DNA from: Actinomycetes bacterium
GTDB lineage: Bacteria; Actinomycetota; Thermoleophilia; Gaiellales; F1-60-MAGs149
Assembly (NCBI GenBank): GCA_025360225.1
Contig: JANYCN010000053.1
Location: forward strand, 1 to 46,369
Length of the DNA stretch: 46,369 bases
Direction: 5' to 3'
Shown here one piece after another: positions 7,515 through 17,600 of this stretch. The stretch's first letter is position 1. Every line of letters starts with the position of its first letter. Below the pieces are notes generated by a model that was not told where the DNA came from, did no database searches, and saw only the letters and a list, made by a program, of their open reading frames with translations. The position numbers and the translations under genes were made by a program.

Positions 7515-8426
7515 GTGACGCCTGTTGGCGGCCAGGCCGTCCTCGAGGGTGTGATGATGCGCACCCCACGCTTCTGGTCGGTCGCCGTCCGTCGACCGGA
7601 CGGCCGCATCTCCAACGTCGCGCATCCGACGTCGACGCCCGCAGCGCGCTGGCCGCTCCTTCGTCTGCCGATCATCCGTGGCGTCGCCGCGCTCGGTGAC
7701 TCGATGGCGATCGGCTTCCGTGCGCTCTCCGTCTCCGCTCAGTGGGCGGCGACCGACGATGACGCCGTTGACGACGAGCCGGGCGGCGAGCTATCGACCG
7801 GCGCGCTGATCGGATCGTTCGTCGTCGCGATCGGCTTCGCGGTGCTGGCCTTCAAGGTCGGCCCGGGCCTGATCACGAGCTGGCTCGGGCTTCACCCTGG
7901 CGTCCCGTTCGTGCTCGTCGAGGGCGGCATCAAGATCACCCTTCTCGTCGGCTACCTCGCGGGCCTCGGCCTCGTCCCCGACCTCAAGCGGGTGTTCCAG
8001 TACCACGCGGCAGAGCACATGGCGATCAACGCGCTCGAGGACGGCGCCGACCTGACGCCTGACGTTGTCGCGCGCTACAGCCGCATCCACGTGCGTTGCG
8101 GCACCGCGTTCCTGCTCTGGGTGATGCTCGTCTCGATCGTCGTGTTCCTCGTGATCACGCCCTCCCACTGGTACTGGCTGGTCGTCTCGCGGGTCGTGCT
8201 GCTCCCGGTGATCGCGGGCATCGCCTACGAGGTGATCCGGCTCGCTGGGCGGTTCGGTACGAACCCGGCCGTGCGGGTCGTGCTGGCACCGGGCCTCTGG
8301 CTCCAGCGGCTCACGACGCGCGTGCCGACCGCCGACCAGCTCGAGGTGTCGATCGATGCGTTGCGCGAGGTGCTCCGTCTCGAGGAGGAGCGCGGTGGGA
8401 CGCCTCAGGTGGAGGTCATGGCGTGA
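7515..8426 (+). CDS. DUF1385 (YqhQ-like) membrane protein
   Basis: This 303-aa protein starts with GGQAVLEGVMM, the DUF1385 signature, and has the conserved YHAAEHMAINALE segment near residues 160-172. I see about four hydrophobic segments (roughly 95-117, 130-155, 195-217 and 222-245), so it is an inner membrane protein. Its molecular function is unknown. The gene lies between rpmE and prfA, a conserved position for the family, and its TGA overlaps the GTG of the next gene (GTGA), indicating translational coupling. Confidence 0.88.
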   Translation: MTPVGGQAVLEGVMMRTPRFWSVAVRRPDGRISNVAHPTSTPAARWPLLRLPIIRGVAALGDSMAIGFRALSVSAQWAATDDDAVDDEPGGELSTGALIGSFVVAIGFAVLAFKVGPGLITSWLGLHPGVPFVLVEGGIKITLLVGYLAGLGLVPDLKRVFQYHAAEHMAINALEDGADLTPDVVARYSRIHVRCGTAFLLWVMLVSIVVFLVITPSHWYWLVVSRVVLLPVIAGIAYEVIRLAGRFGTNPAVRVVLAPGLWLQRLTTRVPTADQLEVSIDALREVLRLEEERGGTPQVEVMA

Positions 8427-10315
8427 TCCCGGCCGACCTGCAACGGCAGGTCGCGCTCGGCTCGCTTGACCTCTCGCCCGACGGCGAGCTCGTCGTCTAC
8501 ACGCGTCGCTCGACGGTCCGTGGAGCTGACCGGACTGCGCTCTGGCTCGTGCCGTATGCCGGGGGACGTCCGTGGCGCCTCGTTGGCGCCACCGCCGGGC
8601 TGGGTGATCCGCGATTCTCGCCGGACGGCCGTCACGTCGCCTACCTCGCCGGTCAGCTGCACGTCGTCGAGGTCGCAACCGGGCGGAGCGTGCTGGTGAC
8701 ACGCTTTCGTCGCGGCGTCTCTGGTCACGCGTGGCATCCGGACGGTGGCGCGCTCGTCGTCGTCGCCGAGGACGAGCGCACGCCGCGGCTCGTCGGCGAG
8801 GACCGACGCGATGGGCCGACGGCCCGCGTGCTCGAGCGAGCCGACTGGCGACGCGATGGCGTGGGCCTGGCCCTGCACCCGGCGCACCTCCACGTGGTCG
8901 AGCTCGGCGGCGCCGCGCCGCGCAGGCTCACCACCGGCACGTGGTCGGCGACCGCGCCCTGCGTTGACGCAGATGGTCGTGCCGTCGCGTTCCTCGCCGA
9001 TCGCGACCCTTTCGCGGACCTCCGCTGCGGCGCGAGCGCCCACCGGGTGCCGTGGGGGGGTGGAGAGGTGGTCGCGCTGCCAGGTGCACCGCTCGGCGCG
9101 AGCGCGCTCGCAGCCGACGTCGCTGGTGGGATCCTCGTCCTCGCGCCGCTCGGCGGCGCCGCCGAGCCGAACACGCCCACCGCGATCTTTCACGTCGCCG
9201 GCGACGACGCCGTCCGCTGTCTCAGCGCCACGACCGACCGCTGGCTCGGGTGTGGCGCCGCGGGGTCAGACCTGTTTGACTGGACGGCGACCACCCGGTT
9301 CGACGGGCGCCACACCTCCCTCGCGACGGACGGCCTGGCGATCCCCGTCCGCGTCGCCGACGGCGGGATCGTCGAGCTCGTCGCGCGCGAGCTCGAGCCT
9401 GTCTGCTACGCGATCGTCGAGCGACTCGGGCGGGTCGCGGCGGTCCTCTCGACGGGACGCGAGGCCCCGGAGATCGTCGCGCTCGACGCGGCGGTTCCGC
9501 GTCGGCTCACGACGGAGGGCCGGTGGATCGCGACGTATCCGCGGCCCGCTACGACCACCATCGACGTCGGCTCAACGCGCGCGTTCGTCGTCGAGCCGCC
9601 GTCCGCGGTCGGCCCTCCCCGCGCGACGATCATCGCCCTTCACGGCGGTCCGACCGACCAGTGGAACCCGCTGGCGCCGCTCGAGGCGCTGCTCCTGGCG
9701 CACGCCGGATACCGCGTGGTGCTACCGAACATCTGCGGTGGCATCGAGCGCGGCGCTGCCGGCGTCGCCGCGTTGCGCGGACGCTGGGGTGGCCCCGATG
9801 CCGCGGACGTGCACGCGCTCTGCGACGCGCTCGTCGCGGCCGGGGAGGTCGATCCCACGCGGCTCGGACTTCTCGGCCTGTCGTACGGCGGGTTCCTCGT
9901 CAACTGGCTCGTCGGCACGTCTGACCGGTTCGCTGCGGCGGTGTCGGAGAACGGCGTGGCGAACCAGGTTTCGGCGTGGGCGAACTCGGACACCGGCGCC
10001 GTGTACTGCGACGCCTACGGCCTCGGAGCGGCGACCGACCCGGCCGGCGTCGCGCTGTTGTGGCAGCAATCGCCGCTCCGCAACGTCGCTCGTATCCGCA
10101 CGCCATTGCTCGTCCTGCAGGGTGAGGACGACCTGATCTGTCCGCCGTCAGATAGCGAGCAGCTGTTCGTCGCGCTCCGTCGACTCGGCCGTGACGCGAC
10201 CTACGTCACCTACCCCGAGTGCGCCCACGTCTACCAGGGCACCGGTCGACCGGATCGACGCATCGACCGGCACGAGCGCGTGCTCGCCTTCTTCGCGCAA
10301 CGGATGCCAGCGTGA
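8423..10315 (+). CDS. S9 family (prolyl oligopeptidase-type) serine peptidase, paralog 1
   Basis: This 630-aa protein has an N-terminal seven-bladed-type propeller of TolB/WD40-like strands (DLSPDGELVVY and SPDGRHVAY repeats) and a C-terminal alpha/beta hydrolase. The nucleophile is Ser487 in GLSYGG, the acid lies in GEDD (Asp569/570), and the base is His602 in CAHVYQG. Such enzymes act as dipeptidyl or acylaminoacyl peptidases. No signal peptide is seen, so it is probably cytoplasmic. The GTG at 8423 overlaps the previous stop and removes a 109-codon artefactual extension. It is a tandem paralog of the next gene. Confidence 0.9.
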   Translation: MIPADLQRQVALGSLDLSPDGELVVYTRRSTVRGADRTALWLVPYAGGRPWRLVGATAGLGDPRFSPDGRHVAYLAGQLHVVEVATGRSVLVTRFRRGVSGHAWHPDGGALVVVAEDERTPRLVGEDRRDGPTARVLERADWRRDGVGLALHPAHLHVVELGGAAPRRLTTGTWSATAPCVDADGRAVAFLADRDPFADLRCGASAHRVPWGGGEVVALPGAPLGASALAADVAGGILVLAPLGGAAEPNTPTAIFHVAGDDAVRCLSATTDRWLGCGAAGSDLFDWTATTRFDGRHTSLATDGLAIPVRVADGGIVELVARELEPVCYAIVERLGRVAAVLSTGREAPEIVALDAAVPRRLTTEGRWIATYPRPATTTIDVGSTRAFVVEPPSAVGPPRATIIALHGGPTDQWNPLAPLEALLLAHAGYRVVLPNICGGIERGAAGVAALRGRWGGPDAADVHALCDALVAAGEVDPTRLGLLGLSYGGFLVNWLVGTSDRFAAAVSENGVANQVSAWANSDTGAVYCDAYGLGAATDPAGVALLWQQSPLRNVARIRTPLLVLQGEDDLICPPSDSEQLFVALRRLGRDATYVTYPECAHVYQGTGRPDRRIDRHERVLAFFAQRMPA

Positions 10316-12165
10316 TCGACGCCGGCACGATCGTTCGTGACGAGGCCTTGATCGATGAGCTCGCGATTACGCCCGACGGCGCCGCCGTCGTCTACGGGCG
10401 CCGGACCGTCGAGGATGGTCGTCACGTCCGCAACCTGTGGCTCGTGCCCTGGGCGGGCGGGCGGACGCGCCGGCTGACCCGCGGGCGGCACCTCGACCAC
10501 GCGCCAGGTGTCTCGCCCGACGGAACCGTCGTTGCCTTCCTCTCTGATCGGGGCGGCGCCGCCGACCAGGTGTGGGTCGTCGGGGTGAGCGGCGGGGCGC
10601 CGCGGCAGGTGTCGCACCTCGCCGGCGGCGTCACGGCGTTCGCCTGGCGGGCCGATGGCGCCGAGCTGGCCGTCACGGCGCACGCACGGGTCGCGGGGCC
10701 CGCACCGGTCTCGCGCGTCATCGAGCGTCTGGACTGGCGCGACGAGGACGCCTACGGACGGATGGATCGCCCGACCCACGTCGTTCTCGTCGCGCTCGAC
10801 GGCACCGCGTGCCAGGTCACCGACGGGGAGTGGTTCGCGTACGCGCCGGGCTACCTCCCGGACGGTCGGGTCGCGTTTCTCGCCGATCGTCGTCCGGACG
10901 GAGACGTCTCGCCCCACCGCGTGCTCACCGCCGTGACGACGGATCGCCGCCTGTTCGCCCTGGTCGTGCCAGCGGGGATGCCGACGGCGTGGGCGGTACG
11001 ACGCGACGGCTCCCTCGTGATCGTCGCCCACGGCCAGCCCGATGCACCCGACGACGACCCGGCGCAGGTCGCGATCGACGGCGTCCTCGTGCCGGGGCAG
11101 GGAGACCGGTTCGTGACGCTGCTCTCCAGCGATGGTGCCGCTGCCGTGATCGCCGACGGCGGCCGGGAGATCGTCGTGCGGGTCAGCCCGAGCGGCGTTC
11201 GGTGCGTGCTCGGGGTCGAGCACGCTGCATCGATCGACGCGGTGGCGGCCGCCGGTGAGCACGTTGCCGTCGTTGCAACGCTTGGCTCCGGCTTCGCCGA
11301 GGTGTACGCCCTCGAGCCCGCCGGTCAACCGCGCGTCCTGACGAGCCATGGCGCCGCCTGGTTTCGTCGCCTGCCGCAACCGCTCGTCGAGGAGGTGCTG
11401 GTTCCCGGGCCGGAGGGCGGGGTGCACACCTGGATCCTCTCGCCGCCGGATGCCGCCGCGCTCCCGCTGCCAACGGTCATCGCGCTGCACGGCGGGCCGG
11501 TCTGGGCCTGGGGGCCAGCCCCCGAGCTCGGCATCCAGCTGCTCGTCCAGGCTGGCTACCGCGTCGCGTTGCCAAACGTCCACGGCTCGTACGGGTTCGG
11601 TCGTGAGCACGTCGCCGGCCTGGTCGGACGCTGGGGGGAGCCGGACTCGGCCGACGTTCACGCGGTCTGCGACCACCTGGTCGCCAACGGCCTCACCGAT
11701 CCCGCGCGCATCGGCCTGTTCGGCCGCAGCTACGGCGGCTTCCTCGTCAACTGGCTCCTTGGTACCTCGGACCGGTTCGCAGCGGCGGTCAGCGAGTGCG
11801 GCGTGGTGAACCAGGTCTCGGCGTTCGCGAACTCCGACTGCGGCCACACCTACAACCCGGCTGCCGGACTCGGCGAGCCGAACACGCCCGACGGGGTCGC
11901 ACGGCTCTGGCGGCAGTCACCCCTCAGGCACGTTGCGCAGGTTCGCGCGCCGCTCCTGCTCCTGCAGGGCGAGGACGACCTTCGCTGCCCACCCGCCGAC
12001 GCGGAGCAGCTGTTCGTCGCGCTGCGCTGGCTGCGCCGCGACGTGGTCTACGTGCTGTACCCGGGATGCGGCCACGACTACCACCGTACGGCGCGGCCCG
12101 ACCGACGAAGCGATCGGCATGAGCGCCTCGTCGGCTGGTTCGCGCGCCACATGCCGGTACCCTGA
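10312..12165 (+). CDS. S9 family serine peptidase, paralog 2
   Basis: This 617-aa protein has the same layout as its upstream neighbour: an N-terminal propeller (ITPDGAAVVY, VSPDGTVVAF) followed by an alpha/beta hydrolase with Ser473 in GRSYGG, Asp in GEDD and His in GCGHDYH. The hydrolase halves of the two proteins are close (shared SYGGFLVNWL, GTSDRFAAAVSE, EQLFVALR and PDRR.DRHER), while the propellers have diverged, pointing to an old tandem duplication with different substrate gating. GTG at 10312 overlaps the preceding TGA. It ends 5 nt before prfA. Confidence 0.9.
   Translation: MIDAGTIVRDEALIDELAITPDGAAVVYGRRTVEDGRHVRNLWLVPWAGGRTRRLTRGRHLDHAPGVSPDGTVVAFLSDRGGAADQVWVVGVSGGAPRQVSHLAGGVTAFAWRADGAELAVTAHARVAGPAPVSRVIERLDWRDEDAYGRMDRPTHVVLVALDGTACQVTDGEWFAYAPGYLPDGRVAFLADRRPDGDVSPHRVLTAVTTDRRLFALVVPAGMPTAWAVRRDGSLVIVAHGQPDAPDDDPAQVAIDGVLVPGQGDRFVTLLSSDGAAAVIADGGREIVVRVSPSGVRCVLGVEHAASIDAVAAAGEHVAVVATLGSGFAEVYALEPAGQPRVLTSHGAAWFRRLPQPLVEEVLVPGPEGGVHTWILSPPDAAALPLPTVIALHGGPVWAWGPAPELGIQLLVQAGYRVALPNVHGSYGFGREHVAGLVGRWGEPDSADVHAVCDHLVANGLTDPARIGLFGRSYGGFLVNWLLGTSDRFAAAVSECGVVNQVSAFANSDCGHTYNPAAGLGEPNTPDGVARLWRQSPLRHVAQVRAPLLLLQGEDDLRCPPADAEQLFVALRWLRRDVVYVLYPGCGHDYHRTARPDRRSDRHERLVGWFARHMPVP
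12158..12163 (+). promoter_or_regulatory. Possible -10 box of prfA
   Basis: TACCCT ends 7 nt before the prfA ATG (12171), inside the last codons of the upstream peptidase gene. The spacing fits a leaderless transcript; no clear -35 box was found. A short ccggtaccctgaccgg inverted symmetry surrounds it. Confidence 0.4.
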
Positions 12166-12170
12166 CCGGC

Positions 12171-13254
<1,084 letters not shown>

Positions 13255-13262
<8 letters not shown>

Positions 13263-13800
13263 GGTGACGACGGCGCTCGTGATCGTCGACGTGCAGGGCG
13301 ACTTCCTGCCGGGTGGCGCGCTCGCCGTGCCCGACGGCGACGCGGTCGTCGCGCCGCTGGTCGCCGCGGCAGCCGACGTGGACGTCGTCGTCGCGAGCCG
13401 CGACGGACACCCTCTCGACCACTGCTCGTTCTCCGCGCACGGCGGCACCTGGCCGGCGCACTGCGTCGAGGGGACGCCGGGCGCGGAGCTGCACCAGGCG
13501 ATCGCGGCGCTCGCGCCGATCGTCGTCGTCAAGGCAACCTCAGCGGATCGCGACGCGTACTCGGCCTTCGACGGGACCGGCCTCGCTGACCACCTCCGCT
13601 CCCTCGGCGTGGCCGTCGTGCGGGTCGGAGGCCTGGCGACCGACTACTGCGTCCGGGCCACCGCGCTCGACGCGCTCGGCGAGGGGTTCGCCGTCGAGGT
13701 GCTCGCCGGCGCCGTCCGCGCGGTCGACCTGCAGCCTGGCGACGGGGCGCGCGCGCTCACCGAGCTGGCGGCGGCCGGCGCCGCGATCGTCGATGGCTGA
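13255..13800 (+). CDS. pncA: Nicotinamidase / isochorismatase family hydrolase
   Basis: This protein of up to 181 aa likely deamidates nicotinamide to nicotinate in NAD salvage. The catalytic triad is visible as Asp12 (VDVQGDF), Lys93 (VVKAT) and Cys132 (TDYCVRAT). The metal site DGHPLDH (Asp50, His52, His56) is characteristic of nicotinamidases within the isochorismatase superfamily. Start is uncertain: GTG at 13255 overlaps the end of prfA, and GTG at 13264, immediately after it, would give 178 aa beginning VTTALVIVDVQ. Its stop overlaps the prmC start by 8 nt. Its position between prfA and prmC is unusual. Confidence 0.88.
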
Positions 13801-14644
13801 TCGTCCCGCGCCGCGGGCGGTCGTCGCGTTTCTCGCGCTCGCGACGCCATATCTTGCCGCGCGCGGCAGCGCGTCGCCGCGGCTCGACAGCGAGCTCCTG
13901 CTCGGCAACGTCCTCGGGCTTGCGCGGCTCGAGCTGTACCTCCACCACGACCGCCCGCTCGAGCCCGCCGAGGTCGAGGCGTTTCGCGAGCTCCTGCGTC
14001 GTCGGGGCACGGGGGAGCCTGTTGCGTACCTGCTCGGTCGTTGGGGGTTCCGACGGCTCGATCTGCGCACCGATGCGCGCGCGCTCGTCCCGCGCCCCGA
14101 GACGGAGGTCCTCGTCGAGCTCGCCCTCGCCCGCCTGCCCGAAGGTGGGGTGCTCGCGGACGTCGGCACCGGCACCGGCGCTATCGCCCTGTCGGTCGCG
14201 AGCGAGCGGCCCGATGCCCGTGTCGTGGCGATCGACCTGTCGCGGGACGCCCTCGCCCTCGCCCGGGAGAACGCGGCGATGCTCGAGATCGATGTTGCGT
14301 TCCTCGAAGGCGACCTTCTCGACGCGCTGCCGGACGGCGTGCGCGTCGACGTGATCGCCGCAAACCTGCCGTACGTCGCGGTCGGCGACACGCGCATCGA
14401 GCGCGCCGTTCACGACCACGAGCCGCACCAGGCCCTGTACGGCGGTGTCGACGGTCTCGATCACGTCCGGCGCCTGTTGGCGGCCGCGCCGCAGCGACTC
14501 CGCCCGGGCGGCTCGGTGTGCCTCGAGCTTGGCGAGCAGCAGGCGCTGCAGGTCACCGCGATCGCGCAGGCGGCAGGGTTCGCCGACGTCGAGACGGCGC
14601 GTGATCTCGCCGGTATCGAGCGTTTCGTCCTGGCCCGCGTGTGA
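13793..14644 (+). CDS. prmC: Peptide chain release factor N5-glutamine methyltransferase
   Basis: This 283-aa enzyme methylates the Gln of the GGQ motif in RF1/RF2 using S-adenosylmethionine. The N-terminal helical domain ends near GEPVAYLLG (75-82), followed by PRPETE (100-105) and the SAM-binding DVGTGTGAIALS (123-134). The active-site tetrapeptide is NLPY (191-194) where most bacteria have NPPY; the Asn and Tyr that hold the substrate Gln are kept. ATG at 13793 lies inside the end of the nicotinamidase gene. It is co-transcribed with prfA. Confidence 0.94.
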   Translation: MADRPAPRAVVAFLALATPYLAARGSASPRLDSELLLGNVLGLARLELYLHHDRPLEPAEVEAFRELLRRRGTGEPVAYLLGRWGFRRLDLRTDARALVPRPETEVLVELALARLPEGGVLADVGTGTGAIALSVASERPDARVVAIDLSRDALALARENAAMLEIDVAFLEGDLLDALPDGVRVDVIAANLPYVAVGDTRIERAVHDHEPHQALYGGVDGLDHVRRLLAAAPQRLRPGGSVCLELGEQQALQVTAIAQAAGFADVETARDLAGIERFVLARV

Positions 14645-15210
14645 TGCGTCGCGTCGCCTTCGACGACCTCGAGCCGCTCGTCGCCGCGCTCGTCGCCGGC
14701 GAGACGGTCCTCCTGCCGACGGACACGGTGTACGGCCTGGCCTGCCGCGCCGACGACCCGGACGCCTGCCGGCGCCTGCTCCTCGCGAAACGGCGCGACC
14801 TCGCCAAGCCCTCGGCGATCGTCGCCGGATCGGTTATCGCGCTGCCGCTCTCGGCGCCTGCCCGGGCGCTCGTCACGCCGTACCTGCCCGGTCCCTACAC
14901 GCTGGTCGTCGCCAACGACTTGCGGGTCTTCCCCTGGCTCTGCGGACCGACGCCGGAGCGGATCGGTGTCCGGGTGCCGGTCCTCGACGCGCGGCTCGCG
15001 CGGGCGATCGACGACCTCGGGCCGCTGCTCCTGACGTCAGCGAACGCTGCTGGCGAGCCACCGGTCGTCTCCTTCGCTGATGCAACCCGGGTCAAAGCTC
15101 TCGCTGTCGTCGCGCTGGACGGCGGCACCTGCCTCGGCGGCGCGCCCTCGACCGTGCTCGATCTCACCGGCCCGGAGCGTGCCGTCCTGCGGCCCGGGCC
15201 CGTATCCTGA
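14644..15210 (+). CDS. Sua5/YciO/YrdC family L-threonylcarbamoyladenylate synthase
   Basis: This 188-aa protein has a YrdC-like fold and should make threonylcarbamoyl-AMP from Thr, bicarbonate and ATP for the t6A37 tRNA modification. Seen are LLPTDTVYGLAC (residues about 20-31), KRRDLAKPSAI with the nucleotide-binding Lys/Arg, and the late LLTSANAAGEPP segment. It lacks the C-terminal Sua5 domain, so it is the short TsaC/YrdC form. The ATG at 14644 directly follows an in-frame GTG at 14641; both overlap the prmC stop. The neighbourhood prmC-ywlC is common in Gram-positive bacteria. Confidence 0.9.
   Translation: MRRVAFDDLEPLVAALVAGETVLLPTDTVYGLACRADDPDACRRLLLAKRRDLAKPSAIVAGSVIALPLSAPARALVTPYLPGPYTLVVANDLRVFPWLCGPTPERIGVRVPVLDARLARAIDDLGPLLLTSANAAGEPPVVSFADATRVKALAVVALDGGTCLGGAPSTVLDLTGPERAVLRPGPVS
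15203..15208 (+). promoter_or_regulatory. Possible -10 box of upp
   Basis: TATCCT overlaps the stop of the previous gene and ends 6 nt before the ATG of upp (15215). This is the same leaderless spacing as ltaE and rpmE. No convincing -35 hexamer is visible in the upstream coding sequence. Confidence 0.4.
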
Positions 15211-15214
15211 CGCC

Positions 15215-15844
15215 ATGAGGAACGTCGTCGAGGTCAGCCACCCGCTCGTCCGCCACAAGGTCACGCTGCTGCGCGACGCCCGGACCGACACTCGCGACTT
15301 CCGCGCGCTCTGCTCGGAGATCGCCGGCATGCTTGCGTACGAGGCGACACGCGGGCTCGAGCTTGAGCGCGTCGACGTCACGACGCCACTCGAGACCGCA
15401 CCGGGGTGGACGATCTCCGGCAAGAAGGTCGGCGTCGTACCGATCCTCCGAGCGGGCGTTGGCATGCTCGACGGCGTGCTGGCGATGGTGCCGGTCGCGC
15501 GGGTTGGCTTCCTCGGCATGTACCGGGACGAGGACACCTTGCAGCCGGTTAGCTACTACCAGAAGCTCCCCGGCGAGCTCGCCGAGCGCGAGATCCTGCT
15601 GCTCGACCCGATGCTCGCGACGGGCGGCTCCGCAGCCCATGCCGTTCAGGCGTGCAAGGACGGCGGCGCCCGCTCCGTCGCGCTGCTCTCGATCATCGCC
15701 GCCCCCGAGGGGATCGCCGCGCTGCACGACGCACACCCCGACGTGGCGATCTACGTCGCTGCCGTCGACCGTCAGCTGAACGAGCGAGGCTACATCCTCC
15801 CAGGGCTGGGTGACGCGGGCGACCGGATCTGGGGCACCCGCTGA
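15215..15844 (+). CDS. upp: Uracil phosphoribosyltransferase
   Basis: This 209-aa enzyme salvages uracil with PRPP to UMP. The PRPP loop DPMLATGGSA (131-140) and the uracil-binding GYILPGLGDAGDR (192-204) are intact, and the length is that of UPRTases. The ATG at 15215 is supported by the conserved N-terminus (VSHPLVRHKVTLLRD) and by the TATCCT box just upstream. Its TGA overlaps the probable CTG start of the next gene. Confidence 0.97.
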   Translation: MRNVVEVSHPLVRHKVTLLRDARTDTRDFRALCSEIAGMLAYEATRGLELERVDVTTPLETAPGWTISGKKVGVVPILRAGVGMLDGVLAMVPVARVGFLGMYRDEDTLQPVSYYQKLPGELAEREILLLDPMLATGGSAAHAVQACKDGGARSVALLSIIAAPEGIAALHDAHPDVAIYVAAVDRQLNERGYILPGLGDAGDRIWGTR

Positions 15845-16995
15845 GCGCTGACGTCGCCTCGGCGTTCGCCGTCGCCCTCGGCGTCGTTCTGCTCGTCGCG
15901 ACGCCGCTCGCGATCCGGCTTGCGCACCTGCTTGGTGTCGTCGACCGGCCTGGCGGGCGCCGCATCCACGACCGGCCGATGCCGCGTCTCGGCGGGGTCG
16001 GGATCGTCGCTAGCATCGCCGTCGCGACGGCGCTCTTCGTCCCGATACGGCACACCGAGTACGGCGCGATCCTGCTCGGCGCCATCCTGATCAGCGCGGT
16101 AGGAGCGATCGATGACGCCGTCGGGATGACGCCGCCGTTGAAGTTCGCGCTCCAGACGGCGTGTGCCGTCGTGCCGGTCAGCCAGGGCGTGACGATCAGC
16201 CACCTCACGGTGCCGCTCCTCGACCCGATCTCACTGCGGCTTGCGGTGCAGTACCCGCTGACCGTGATCTTCATCGTCGCGGTGGCGAACATCGTCAACT
16301 TCGCTGATGGCATGGACGGGCTCGCGGCGGGGCTTTGCGCGATCTCGAGCGCGACGTTCTGCGTCCTCGCCATGTCGCTCGATCGCCCTGTTCCGGCGAC
16401 GCTCGCGGCCGCCGTCTGTGGCGCCTGCATCGGCTTCCTGCGCTGGAACTTCCATCCCGCGAAGGTGTTCATGGGGGACTCGGGGTCGCTCCCGCTCGGC
16501 TTCCTGCTCGCGACGATGTCGATCACCGGCGTGCTGAAGACCGCTGCGGCGGTGTCGCTCGTGTTCCCGATGATCGTGCTCCTCGCGCCGATCCTCGACA
16601 CGTCGTTCGTGATCCTCAAGCGCCTGAAGACGGGGCAGTCGATCCTCACCGCTGACGCGAACCATCTCCACCACCGTCTGTTGCGGATCGGCTACGGCCA
16701 GCGGCAGGCTGCGGTGATCCTCTACAGCTGGTCGGCGGTGCTCGCCGGCTTCGCGCTCGCCGTGCGTTTCCTCCCGTACCGCACGCCTGCCGGCACGGTG
16801 CACTGGGGCGCGACGATCGCGCTCACGGCGATCGGACTGGTCGCGCTCGGCGTGTCGGCCTACGTCGTCTACGCGCTCGAGATCATCAAGTATGGTCACC
16901 TTCGACGGGTCGGGCTCGCCCGTGGCTCCGGGTTCGGTGATAGCGTTCCCGTCGTGGAGGGCAGACGCCAGCGCCGTGCTGGCGAGCGCCCCTGA
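15841..16995 (+). CDS. WecA/TagO-like undecaprenyl-phosphate sugar-1-phosphate transferase (probable CTG start)
   Basis: This 384-aa multi-pass protein (about 10-11 hydrophobic segments) should transfer a HexNAc-1-phosphate from a UDP-sugar to undecaprenyl phosphate, starting a cell-wall glycan. Motifs: DRPGGRRIH (35-43), Asp91-Asp92, NFADGMDG (153-160), FMGDSGS (210-216) and HLHHR (275-279). The first ATG in frame (15979) would remove the first membrane helix and DRPGGRRIH. No ATG, GTG or TTG exists before it in the open frame (after TGA at 15811), while CTG at 15841 forms a CTGA overlap with the upp stop and restores the usual N-terminus. The start is therefore inferred. Confidence 0.87.
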   Translation: MSADVASAFAVALGVVLLVATPLAIRLAHLLGVVDRPGGRRIHDRPMPRLGGVGIVASIAVATALFVPIRHTEYGAILLGAILISAVGAIDDAVGMTPPLKFALQTACAVVPVSQGVTISHLTVPLLDPISLRLAVQYPLTVIFIVAVANIVNFADGMDGLAAGLCAISSATFCVLAMSLDRPVPATLAAAVCGACIGFLRWNFHPAKVFMGDSGSLPLGFLLATMSITGVLKTAAAVSLVFPMIVLLAPILDTSFVILKRLKTGQSILTADANHLHHRLLRIGYGQRQAAVILYSWSAVLAGFALAVRFLPYRTPAGTVHWGATIALTAIGLVALGVSAYVVYALEIIKYGHLRRVGLARGSGFGDSVPVVEGRRQRRAGERP

Positions 16996-17009
16996 CCTGA
17001 GCGAGCCTG

Positions 17010-17600
17010 ATGCCACCAGCCTTCACCCCCGTCCACGTCGAGCCGTACTCGGCCGAGCTCGCGGCGCGTTGTGCTGCACTCCTGACCCGTGCTGGCTCCT
17101 ACGACGCCGTCGAGCTCGAGCAGCTCGTGCGCGAGATCGCCAAGCACCCCGACCTGTGGCAGCCGTTGATCGTCGTCGACGCCGACCATCGCCGCTACGA
17201 GCTGCTCTACGACGATCAGCGCATCGACATCTGGGTGCTGTCGTGGATGCCGGGGCAGCGCACCGGGTTCCACGACCACGACATCTCGGCGGTCGGCCTC
17301 GTGTGCGTCGATGGTGCCCTGGACGAGGGTCGGCTGGCGCTCGGCGGCGGCGCCGCCGAACCCCTGCGGATGACGCCTGGTGTCTCGCGGAACGGGCCGG
17401 GCGGGTACATCCACTCCTTTGCCCACGTTGCAGGGGAGCCCGCCGTCTCGATCCACGCCTACTCGCCGCCGCTGCTCGTCGTTGGCCAGTACCGCCAGGA
17501 CGCCGAAGGTCGCCTTCGACGCGAGCCCGAGCATGGCCGCAAGGAGCTGCTCGACGACACGATCGCCGTCGACACGATCGCGCTGCGACCGTCTGGCTAG
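17010..17600 (+). CDS. Cysteine dioxygenase type I-like cupin
   Basis: This 196-aa protein has the CDO_I cupin pattern: GFHDHD gives two iron ligands (His88, His90), and GYIHSFAH supplies the third (His135), followed by SIHAYSPPL (147-155), which resembles the IHSYSPPL segment of CDO. It would oxidise cysteine, or a related thiol such as 3-mercaptopropionate, to the sulfinic acid with O2. Bacterial members lack the Cys-Tyr crosslink of the mammalian enzyme, so the thiol is open. It starts 14 nt after the WecA-like gene and is the last gene before the ATP synthase promoter region. The following gap 17601-17703 holds no gene. Confidence 0.85.
   Translation: MPPAFTPVHVEPYSAELAARCAALLTRAGSYDAVELEQLVREIAKHPDLWQPLIVVDADHRRYELLYDDQRIDIWVLSWMPGQRTGFHDHDISAVGLVCVDGALDEGRLALGGGAAEPLRMTPGVSRNGPGGYIHSFAHVAGEPAVSIHAYSPPLLVVGQYRQDAEGRLRREPEHGRKELLDDTIAVDTIALRPSG

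Noticed and set aside
13793-14644. NLPY in place of NPPY in PrmC as a sign of inactivity
   Set aside because: The functional Asn and Tyr are kept and, as far as I recall, variants at the second position occur in bacterial PrmC proteins, so it is not treated as anomalous.
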